Assembly (NCBI GenBank): GCA_910587995.1
Contig: CAJUNS010000010.1
Coordinates: 1-35,414 of the forward strand
Reading direction: 5' to 3'
Source: an uncultured Oscillospiraceae bacterium
GTDB lineage: Bacteria; Bacillota_A; Clostridia; Oscillospirales; Acutalibacteraceae
DNA: 35,414 nucleotides
Part shown: in pieces, positions 6,564 through 13,135 of the stretch
Position numbering within the stretch: the first letter of the stretch is position 1
How the letters are laid out: every line of letters starts with the position of its first letter
Notes under the pieces: generated by a model
The model's database searches: none
Told to the model about the DNA's origin: nothing
What the model saw: only the letters and a program-made list of their open reading frames with translations
Position numbers and translations under genes: made by a program

Positions 6564-6748
6564 GTTCGCAAGCAGACGCTTTGAGAAGTCTTTTGCTCCG
6601 CAAAAGCACCAACCTTCTCCCGGCGGATTTATGACAGAATGAACAAATTTGGAGACGGAATCTCCTGGAAAACAGGGGCCGGGCTGAAAAGCCACTGGCC
6701 TCACCGCACATTGTATCCGGACAGCAAATTTATTTTGGAGGGTAAACT

Positions 6749-7273
6749 ATGAAAAATCCGATCGTTACCATCGAAACCAACCAGGGCGTAATCAAGGCGG
6801 AGCTCTACCCGGACGTGGCTCCCAATACCGTGCATAATTTTATTTCATTAATCAACAAAAAATTTTATGATGGCACCATCTTCCACCGGGTTATCCCCGG
6901 CTTTATGATTCAAGGCGGCGATCCGGAAGGCTCCGGCATGGGCGGCCCTGGCTATGGCATCAAGGGGGAATTCTCTGCCAATGGCTTTGAAAACGGCCTC
7001 AAGCACACCACCGGCGTACTCTCCATGGCCCGTTCCCAGCGCCCCAACAGCGCCGGATCCCAGTTCTTCATCATGGTGGCCGACGCCCCCTACCTGGACG
7101 GCCAATACGCCGCCTTTGGCAAGGTGATTGAGGGCCAGTCCGTGGCCGAGGCCATCGTCAACGCCCCCCGGGACCGCAGCGACCGCCCGGACCAGGATCA
7201 GATTATGGAGCGCGTCACCGTGGACACCTTCGGCGAAACCTACCCCGAACCCGTCACCGGCCCCGAATACTAA
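6749..7273 (+). CDS. Peptidyl-prolyl cis-trans isomerase, cyclophilin type
   Basis: This is a protein-folding catalyst that isomerises X-Pro bonds. The 174-residue protein is a single cyclophilin domain: FHRVIPGFMIQGGDP (45-59) carries the catalytic arginine, and SQFFI (104-108) and YLDGQYAAFGKV follow. There is no signal peptide or lipobox, so it is cytoplasmic, unlike the lipid-anchored foldases. The ATG at 6749 follows TTGGAGGG. The C-terminal 30 residues are charged and poorly conserved. The gene is monocistronic and converges on the pdp operon, from which it is separated by an R1 repeat with a perfect 15 bp hairpin. Confidence 0.95.
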   Translation: MKNPIVTIETNQGVIKAELYPDVAPNTVHNFISLINKKFYDGTIFHRVIPGFMIQGGDPEGSGMGGPGYGIKGEFSANGFENGLKHTTGVLSMARSQRPNSAGSQFFIMVADAPYLDGQYAAFGKVIEGQSVAEAIVNAPRDRSDRPDQDQIMERVTVDTFGETYPEPVTGPEY

Positions 7274-7284
7274 ACCATAGCTTG

Positions 7285-7442
7285 TTTTGCCTCCGGCGGG
7301 GTAAGAAACTTTCTGAAGAAAGTTTCTTACCCATCTTCAAAGACTTCTAGACGTTAGCGGGAGTGGGGGGAGTTAGCCTGGCGCTCGGTTTGGGGCCTCG
7401 CGGGCTCCGGCCCTTGTGACGGGCAGGCGCTGCGTCAAATAC
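7285..7442 (+). repeat. R1 repeat, solo copy
   Basis: This matches 4270-4443: TTTTGCCTCCGGCGGG, then a 15 bp perfect stem GGGTAAGAAACTTTC/GAAAGTTTCTTACCC (7299-7332, loop TGAA), ATCTTCAAAGACTT, GGAGTTAGCCTGGCGCTC, GGTTTGGGGC and GCGTCAAATACC. The stem differs from the 4285 stem by a compensated change (T-A there, G-C here). The element runs into the 3' end of pdp and contains its stop codon. The hairpin may also terminate the cyclophilin transcript, but no T-run follows. Confidence 0.85.
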
Positions 7443-8739
7443 CAATGCGTTCCAGTACGAGGGGCCCTGAGCGGGGCTCCTCGTTTTTGATTTCCAGGGC
7501 GGTGAGCAGGCGCTGGGCGGCGCGGGCGCATTGGTCCTGGGTCTGGGCGTAAAGGCGGGCAATGGGCTCCCCGGCCTGGACCCGGGCGCCCCTGTTTTTG
7601 TGCAGCACAATGCCAGCTCCATAGTCGATGGCGCTGTCCTTGGTCTCCCGGCCAGCGCCCAGCTCCATGGCGCACAGCCCGCAGAGCTGGGCATCCAGCC
7701 GGGCAATATACCCGCTTTGGGGCGCCGGTACCTCCACCTGGGCTGGCGAAAGGGCAAATTTCTCCGGATGCTCCAAATAGCTCCGGTCTCCGCCCTGGGC
7801 CTCCACCATACGGCACAGAATCTCCATAGCTTCTCCTGAGGCCAAAGCCCGGTCCACTTGGGCCAGGGCCTCTTCCCGGGGGGCTCCGGCCAGCTGGACC
7901 ATGCCAGCCGCCAACTCCCGGCACAGAGCGGTCAGGCGGGCCTCGCCCCGGCCCTGCAGCACCTCCACCGCCTCCATCACCTCCAGGGCGTTGCCGATGT
8001 TCCGCCCCAGGGGCATGTCCATATCAGTCAGCAAAGCGGCGGTGCGCCGCCCGGCCCCATTGCCTGTGTCCACCATCAGGCGGGCCAGCTGCCGGGCTTC
8101 CTCCAGGGTCTTCATAAAGGCCCCGGATCCCACCTTCACGTCCAGCAGAATGGCGTCGGCCCCAGAGGCCAGCTTTTTGGACATAACGCTGGCCGCGATG
8201 AGAGGCAGGCTTTCCACCGTGCCGGTCACGTCCCGCAGGGCATAGAGCTTTTTATCCGCTGGGCACAGGCTGCCGGACTGCCCTACCAGAGCCACCCCGT
8301 GCTCCCGCACAATCTGAAAGAAGCGCTCCCGAGGCACATCCATTTTCAGGCCGGGGATGCTTTCCAGCTTATCCACCGTGCCGCCGGTGTGGCCCAGGCC
8401 CCGGCCGCTCATTTTAGCGGTTTTTACCCCGCAGGCCGCCGTCAGGGGGCCTACAACCAGGGTGGTTTTGTCTCCCACTCCGCCGGTAGAGTGCTTGTCC
8501 ACCTTTACCCCTGGAATGCCCGAAAGGTCCGCCATGTCTCCCGAGCGGGCCATTTCCATGGTAAGGCTTACGGTCTCCTCCCGGCTCATGCCTTGAAAGA
8601 AAACCGCCATGAGCCAAGCGGAAATTTGGTAGTCGGGGATGCTCCCCTGAGTCACGCCCTGGACCAGCCAGGCAATCTCTTCCTGGGTAAGGGCCCCGCC
8701 CCGCCGCTTTTTGGTGATGAGCTCCACCATGCCCGCCAT
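7435..8739 (-). CDS. pdp: Pyrimidine-nucleoside phosphorylase
   Basis: It cleaves uridine, thymidine or deoxyuridine with phosphate, giving base plus (deoxy)ribose 1-phosphate. The 434-residue protein carries the family signature SGRGLGHTGGTVDKLE and the phosphate loop VDKHSTGGVGDKT; the C-terminal domain includes GAGRETKDSAIDYGAG. The length fits the bacterial Pdp/DeoA family, and Firmicute context favours the broad-specificity Pdp over thymidine-only DeoA. The ATG at 8739 begins one base after the cdd stop, with GGAAGGGGG as its ribosome site, so the two are tightly coupled. The last codons (Gly-Ile-stop) come from the R1 repeat GGTATTTGACGC. Confidence 0.93.
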   Translation of the reverse strand: MAGMVELITKKRRGGALTQEEIAWLVQGVTQGSIPDYQISAWLMAVFFQGMSREETVSLTMEMARSGDMADLSGIPGVKVDKHSTGGVGDKTTLVVGPLTAACGVKTAKMSGRGLGHTGGTVDKLESIPGLKMDVPRERFFQIVREHGVALVGQSGSLCPADKKLYALRDVTGTVESLPLIAASVMSKKLASGADAILLDVKVGSGAFMKTLEEARQLARLMVDTGNGAGRRTAALLTDMDMPLGRNIGNALEVMEAVEVLQGRGEARLTALCRELAAGMVQLAGAPREEALAQVDRALASGEAMEILCRMVEAQGGDRSYLEHPEKFALSPAQVEVPAPQSGYIARLDAQLCGLCAMELGAGRETKDSAIDYGAGIVLHKNRGARVQAGEPIARLYAQTQDQCARAAQRLLTALEIKNEEPRSGPLVLERIGI

Positions 8740-8740
8740 G

Positions 8741-9154
8741 TCAGCCGCCCCCTTCCAGGTTGTCCGGCCCAAAGGCCATGGGCAGCAGCCCGGCCAGGGT
8801 GATGGCGGTAAGCTCCTGACCATCGGTCAGGATAATTTCAAAGTCCGGCCCGCAGAACTCCCGCATAACCTGGCGGCAAACGCCGCAGGGGGCGCAGAGG
8901 GAATCCGGCTCCTGGTCCTTGGGCGCGCCCGCCACGGCGATGGCGGAAAACTGCCGCCTGCCCTCCGCCACGGCCTGGAATATGGCGGTCCGCTCGGCGC
9001 AGCTTCCGGTAAGGGCGGCCACCTCAATGTTGCAGCCCGTGTAGACCGTGCCGTCTTTGCACAAAAGCGCCGCGCCCACAGCGAAGTTGGAATAAGGGCA
9101 ATAGGCGTTTTTTCGCGCCTCCAAGGCCCGTTCCATCAGTTCATGCCGATCCAT
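8741..9154 (-). CDS. cdd: Cytidine deaminase
   Basis: It deaminates cytidine or deoxycytidine to uridine or deoxyuridine. The 137-residue protein has the zinc site C52-A-E54 (GSCAERTAIF) and C90/C93 (APCGVCRQ), and is the homotetrameric length (about 130-140). The ATG at 9154 is preferred to the TTG two codons earlier. It is the middle gene of kdgK-cdd-pdp: deaminated nucleosides are direct substrates of the phosphorylase encoded next, and the gap to pdp is one base. The pair is a classic pyrimidine salvage unit. Confidence 0.95.
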   Translation of the reverse strand: MDRHELMERALEARKNAYCPYSNFAVGAALLCKDGTVYTGCNIEVAALTGSCAERTAIFQAVAEGRRQFSAIAVAGAPKDQEPDSLCAPCGVCRQVMREFCGPDFEIILTDGQELTAITLAGLLPMAFGPDNLEGGG

Positions 9155-9190
9155 AAACAAAACACCAGCCTTTCCGTTTTTTCGGGGAGC

Positions 9191-10135
9191 TTACACCCTC
9201 CCGGCCCTAAGCACCTCTTCCAGTTGTTCCCGGGTAGGCAGTCCTTCGTTGTCCGACTTGTGGCTGACCTGGATGGCCCCAATGGCCAGACCCCGCCGGT
9301 TGGCCTCCGGCAGGCTCAGACCCTCCGCCAGGGCGCTGACAACTCCGGCGGCGAAGCCATCCCCCGCGCCTACGGTGTCCACCACCTTCGTCACCTGTAC
9401 CGCCGGAGCGTACCCAGAGCCGCCCCCCTTCACGGACCAGAAGGAGCCCTGGCCCCCCAGCTTCACCAGCACGTTTTTGACTCCCATGCTGTGGTAATAA
9501 TCCGCCACCCCCTCGGGAGTGTCCTGGCCGGTGAGGGTTTTCCCCTCGCCAATCCCAGGCAGAATGGTCTCTACACCCTCGGCCAGACCGTTCAGGGTGC
9601 GGACCATCTCCTTCTCCCCAGGCCACAGCTGGGGCCGCAGGTTGGGGTCAAAAGAGATGGGCAGGTCCAGGGCACGGGCCCGGCTGGCCAGCCGTTTGGC
9701 CGCCGCTAGGGCGGAATCAGAAAGCGCAGGGAAAATCCCTGTCATGTGCAGCCGCCCGCAGCCGAACAGGTCAAGCTTGTCAATATCATGGGCCGTAATG
9801 CGGGAAGCCGCCGAGCCCTTGCGGTAGTAGGCGATGTCCGGGTCTCCCTCTAAGGTGGAGCCTTTTAGCATAAAGCCGGTAAGCTCTCCGGGAGCCTCCA
9901 GGCACAGGCTTTGGTCAATGCTGTTTGCCGCCATGCCCTCCCGAATCCGCAGGCCCATGGGGTCGCCGCCCAAACGGGTGCAGTAGGCTGGCTCATGGCC
10001 CAGACGTGCCAAGCCCACCGCCACATTGTACTCCGCCCCGGCAATGGCCGCCCGAAACCGCTCCACCTGGCTCAGCGGCCCTGTCTCCTCCGCCATGAAC
10101 AGCCCCATGGCCTCGCCTAACAAAATAATTTTCAT
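9191..10135 (-). CDS. kdgK: PfkB-family sugar kinase, probably 2-keto-3-deoxygluconate kinase
   Basis: The ribokinase-fold enzyme has 314 residues. The anion-hole and base motif DTVGAGDGFAAG lies near residue 250, and the N-terminal GxxxNVAVGLARLG segment is present (GAEYNVAVGLARLG). The sequence around FDPNLRPQLW is typical of KdgK, which phosphorylates 2-keto-3-deoxygluconate, but fructokinase- or ribokinase-like specificity cannot be excluded by eye. The ATG at 10135 follows GCAGGAGGACAG. It is the first gene of the unit with cdd and pdp (36-base gap to cdd), so a pentose or nucleoside-related role is also possible. A MITE-like element lies 23 bases upstream. Confidence 0.82.
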   Translation of the reverse strand: MKIILLGEAMGLFMAEETGPLSQVERFRAAIAGAEYNVAVGLARLGHEPAYCTRLGGDPMGLRIREGMAANSIDQSLCLEAPGELTGFMLKGSTLEGDPDIAYYRKGSAASRITAHDIDKLDLFGCGRLHMTGIFPALSDSALAAAKRLASRARALDLPISFDPNLRPQLWPGEKEMVRTLNGLAEGVETILPGIGEGKTLTGQDTPEGVADYYHSMGVKNVLVKLGGQGSFWSVKGGGSGYAPAVQVTKVVDTVGAGDGFAAGVVSALAEGLSLPEANRRGLAIGAIQVSHKSDNEGLPTREQLEEVLRAGRV

Positions 10136-10158
10136 TCTGTCCTCCTGCGTCCTGCCTT

Positions 10159-10321
10159 AGGGCTTGTTTGAAAATAAAGGATGTGCCGGGATTTTTGTTC
10201 CAAAGGGAGCGGTTTTATGGCGGAAACCGCAAGAAATACTGTCGCATTTCGAGGATTTCCAACACAGAAACCGCCCCTTTGGGGCAAAAAGACCGTGTTT
10301 ACGATTTTTCAAACAAGCCCT
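10159..10321. repeat. MITE-like element with perfect 16 bp terminal inverted repeats
   Basis: AGGGCTTGTTTGAAAA (10159-10174) is exactly inverted at 10306-10321. Inside, 10193-10215 (TTTTGTTCCAAAGGGAGCGG...) pairs imperfectly with 10268-10289, and a small hairpin GCGGTTT/AAACCGC lies within that. The whole 163 bp is therefore a long nested palindrome without coding capacity. I cannot see a clear target-site duplication. Confidence 0.75.
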
Positions 10322-10472
10322 ACGAATCTTCAAAGACTTTTATACGTTTTGATGATGAGCGGTGCGATAACTATGCGCCCGGTTCCCGGCTTGTGGAAAG
10401 AGGAAACAAGAAATACGCCTTATTCCATTCCGCCGGCCGGCAAAGGGAAAATCAGCGGGAAGGGCCGTTATC

Positions 10473-10581
10473 GTTAACGCGGTTCAAAAGAGGTGATACC
10501 TCTTTTGAACCTGGCGGCGCGGGCGTGCCCGCGCCGCCCTGCTTGAAAAATCGGTAAATACCGATTTTCAAGTGCGCTTAC
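10473..10581 (-). repeat. Cloverleaf repeat, copy B (full length, inverted)
   Basis: Read on the minus strand, it begins GTAAGCGC three bases after the manA TAA and ends GCGTTAAC. The three hairpins are in the same order as in copy A: CTTGAAAATCGG/CCGATTTTTCAAG (one extra T), GGCGGCGCGGGC/GCCCGCGCCGCC (perfect) and GGTTCAAAAGAGG/CCTCTTTTGAACC (perfect). Confidence 0.9.
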
Positions 10582-10583
10582 TA

Positions 10584-11537
10584 TTATACCCTGGTTGCCG
10601 CCAATGCGCAGGAGCCTGTAACCCGCAGCTGGCCGCTGCCCGCTGGAATAAACAGGCTGTCTCCCGCCTGGAACTCCACCTGGTTCTCCGGTCCCTGTAC
10701 CTTGCCGCTGCCCTCCATCACAATGAGGGACAGGAAGGACTCCGGCCCCACCGCAAGGGCCATTTCTCCCTCCACGGTCAGCTTGTCTGTGGTAAAGTAC
10801 TTGCAGGCCGCCAGCCTCAGCCTCTGGCCGCCGGGAAGAGCCTCCGGCTCCTCCCTTCCGGCGGGCTCCGAGGGACTCAGCCGGGAGACAGCCAGGGCTT
10901 TTTCAATGTGCAGCTCCCGGGGCTGGCCATCCGCGCCCAGGCGGCCATAGTCATAGACCCGGTAGGTGCAGTTAGAATTCTGCTGAATCTCGCAGATCAA
11001 AATGCCCGCGCCTATGGCATGGATGGTGCCGGACTGAATGAAAAACACGTCGCCCGGACGCACGTCCACCCGGTTGAGCACCTCTTCCACGGTGTTGTTT
11101 TCAATGCGCTGGCGGAACTCCTCCTGGCTGATTTCCCGGTTTACGCCGAAGTAAAGGAAAGCTCCAGGCTCGCAGTCCATCACGTACCACATTTCAGTTT
11201 TGCCGAACTCCCCCTCATGCTCCAGGGCGTACGCATCGCTGGGGTGAACCTGGATGGAAAGGGCCTGTTTGGCGTCAATGAACTTAATCAGCACAGGGAA
11301 GTTCTGAAATTTCTTGCAGTTTTCTCCCAAAACCTCTGGGTGGGCCTGGAAGTACTGGCCCAGGGGCATACCGTCCAGCTGGCCGCCGGAGAGGCGGCTT
11401 TGCCCTGCGGAGTGGGTGGAGAGCTCCCAGCTTTCCGCCACTTTTTCGAAGTTACAGGGCTTGCCATAGATCTCCCGCAGCTTGACGCCGCCCCAGAGGT
11501 AATCTTTAAAGGCGGGGGTCAGTTTTTCGATTTTCAT
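10584..11537 (-). CDS. manA: Mannose-6-phosphate isomerase, class I
   Basis: It interconverts mannose 6-phosphate and fructose 6-phosphate, feeding mannose into glycolysis or supplying GDP-mannose precursors. The 317-residue cupin enzyme shows the zinc ligands in SIQVHPSDAYA (Gln and His), GKTEMWY (Glu) and SGTIHAIGAG (His). The length is that of the short Firmicute form. The ATG at 11537 follows GGGAGGC. It is separated from the penicillin-binding gene upstream by about 130 bases, so it may be independently transcribed. Its stop (TAATAG) is followed at once by cloverleaf copy B, which would form the 3' end of the transcript. Confidence 0.94.
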   Translation of the reverse strand: MKIEKLTPAFKDYLWGGVKLREIYGKPCNFEKVAESWELSTHSAGQSRLSGGQLDGMPLGQYFQAHPEVLGENCKKFQNFPVLIKFIDAKQALSIQVHPSDAYALEHEGEFGKTEMWYVMDCEPGAFLYFGVNREISQEEFRQRIENNTVEEVLNRVDVRPGDVFFIQSGTIHAIGAGILICEIQQNSNCTYRVYDYGRLGADGQPRELHIEKALAVSRLSPSEPAGREEPEALPGGQRLRLAACKYFTTDKLTVEGEMALAVGPESFLSLIVMEGSGKVQGPENQVEFQAGDSLFIPAGSGQLRVTGSCALAATRV

Positions 11538-11664
11538 GTAGAAGCCTCCCAAATATTTTTATAAGCGGCATGATCAGCGGGGCAGGTAAAGTCCTTGAAA
11601 ATTTTAAGCATTCCCAGAGACTTTTGCACTCTGCCGCCTTTTTCGTTGTGCCTTTCTTATTCTT

Positions 11665-13023
11665 TTACTCCACCAGGACGCTCAGCGCCGCGTTTACCAC
11701 GCCTCCCGCGTCTCCAATGCTGTTATTGGTGTCTTCCACCACCACTGCAAAGGCAATGGGATTCTCGATGCTGTCGCAAAAGCCCACCATCCAGCAGTTG
11801 GGGTCCTGGCCGCCGCCCACCTCGCCCGTGCCGGTTTTGGCGCAAACGTTCAGCCCGCTGGGGAACAGGGAGTCGCCGTAATAATTTTCCACATCGTTTC
11901 GCATCATGCTTTTCAGCGCCGCTGCCTCCACATGGCTTACCAGCTTCCGGTCCCCGGCGGTCAGGCCGGAGAAAAAGCCTGTGTCCCGGGTCAGCCGGGG
12001 CTGGGCGTACTCACCTTCGCCCGCAATGGCTCCCATCAGGGCCATCATGTGGTAGGGGTTGGCCACCACGGTGTATTGGCCGATGCCCGCCCAGCCCAGC
12101 TGGTTCGGGTCCGCGCTGGTCAGGTGGGCCTCGCTTTGGGCAATCTCAATGGAGCCGAAACGCAGCGTCTGATTAAAACCCATCTCCGCGGCTTTCTTTT
12201 CCAGGGCCGCGCCGCCAATGTCATTGGCCAGCTTGGCAAAGTACAGGTTGCAGGAATAGCCCAAAGCCCCGTACAGGTCCAACTCTCCGTGCTCGCCCAT
12301 GCAGGTTATGTCGCTGCCGCCAATCTCTTCCGCCCCATAGCAGGTATAGGTCCGCTCGCTCCAGGCGTCCGGCCACTTTTCCATGGCCGCTGCGGCGGTA
12401 ACCAGTTTGAAGATGCTCCCAGGCGTGAACGTACCGGACAGGGTGTTGTCCAGGTAAACGCCCTGATACGCCTCGTCGCCCTCAATGTCCTCCGGGACGT
12501 TCTCCGGGTCGAAGGTAGGGGCGCTGACCTTGCAGAGAATGTCGCCATTTTTGTAGTTATAGAAAATGGCCGCGCCCTTGTGGCCGTTAAGGGCCTCATA
12601 GGCGGCGGCGCAGGCCTCCGCGTCCAGGGTCAGCTTTACCTGGTTGCCCAGGCGGTTCAGCACCGTGTCGTTTAGGCCGGTGACCAGATTGTACCCAGTC
12701 AGCTTGGTGCGCATGGTATACTGTACGCTGGTGCTGATGTACCCAGCGGGATCGCCCACCGTGTGAAGCAGGGCCCGGCGCTGGGTCTCGCTTTCGCTGT
12801 AGACCCGGCGGCCCTCCTGGTTGGCGGCCAGCACCGCCCCGTCCCGGTCGGAGATATCCCCCAAAACCACGGTGGCGTCTTCATCATAAATGTGGCCGTT
12901 ATAGGGCTGCATGGCCCACTGGCTGCCGTGAACCACCAGGTTAAACCCCAGCCAGCCCAGGCCGCCTAAAAAGGCGAAGAGCAGAATATAGAGCGCGAAG
13001 GAACGGAATCCCACCGTTTTCAT
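11665..13023 (-). CDS. Penicillin-binding protein (transpeptidase, FtsI/PbpA type)
   Basis: This class B transpeptidase cross-links peptidoglycan outside the membrane. The 452-residue protein has one N-terminal membrane helix (about 8-30), a short linker domain and a transpeptidase domain with S203-x-x-K206 (PGSIFK), S257-C-N259 and K396-T-G (AKTGTGEVG). It lacks the large dimerisation domain and PASTA repeats of division PBPs, matching the short PbpA-like form. The gene follows the FHA-FtsW/RodA gene, its expected glycosyltransferase partner, with a 112-base gap. The ATG at 13023 is preceded by CGAGGTG. Confidence 0.92.
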   Translation of the reverse strand: MKTVGFRSFALYILLFAFLGGLGWLGFNLVVHGSQWAMQPYNGHIYDEDATVVLGDISDRDGAVLAANQEGRRVYSESETQRRALLHTVGDPAGYISTSVQYTMRTKLTGYNLVTGLNDTVLNRLGNQVKLTLDAEACAAAYEALNGHKGAAIFYNYKNGDILCKVSAPTFDPENVPEDIEGDEAYQGVYLDNTLSGTFTPGSIFKLVTAAAAMEKWPDAWSERTYTCYGAEEIGGSDITCMGEHGELDLYGALGYSCNLYFAKLANDIGGAALEKKAAEMGFNQTLRFGSIEIAQSEAHLTSADPNQLGWAGIGQYTVVANPYHMMALMGAIAGEGEYAQPRLTRDTGFFSGLTAGDRKLVSHVEAAALKSMMRNDVENYYGDSLFPSGLNVCAKTGTGEVGGGQDPNCWMVGFCDSIENPIAFAVVVEDTNNSIGDAGGVVNAALSVLVE

Positions 13024-13135
13024 AGCATGTCACCTCGTTTTGTGGGGAGTGGATACAGAGCTGAATCATCTGGAACAAAAGGCCGCGGTTCTCGAAAATG
13101 CCCTGTGCGCGCGGCCACGCCTCTGCCCAGGCCTC

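Larger units (their letters stand above)
10136..10583. other. 448-base gap between kdgK and manA, mostly repeats
   Basis: The gap contains the MITE-like element (10159-10321), an R1 fragment directly attached to it (GAATCTTCAAAGACTTTTAT, then ACGTTT, about 10324-10350), about 120 bases of unassigned sequence and cloverleaf copy B (10473-10581). Open frames across it are composed of repeat sequence. The promoter of the kdgK operon must lie in or near the MITE. Confidence 0.75.

Noticed and set aside
6510..6711. Two small minus-strand frames upstream of the cyclophilin gene
   Set aside because: No ribosome sites, no recognisable features, and they overlap each other and the cyclophilin leader.
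10168..10557. Overlapping plus-strand open frames between kdgK and manA
   Set aside because: They are made of the MITE-like element, an R1 fragment and cloverleaf copy B; similar accidental peptides (PGSKEVSPLLN-type) appear at every cloverleaf copy.
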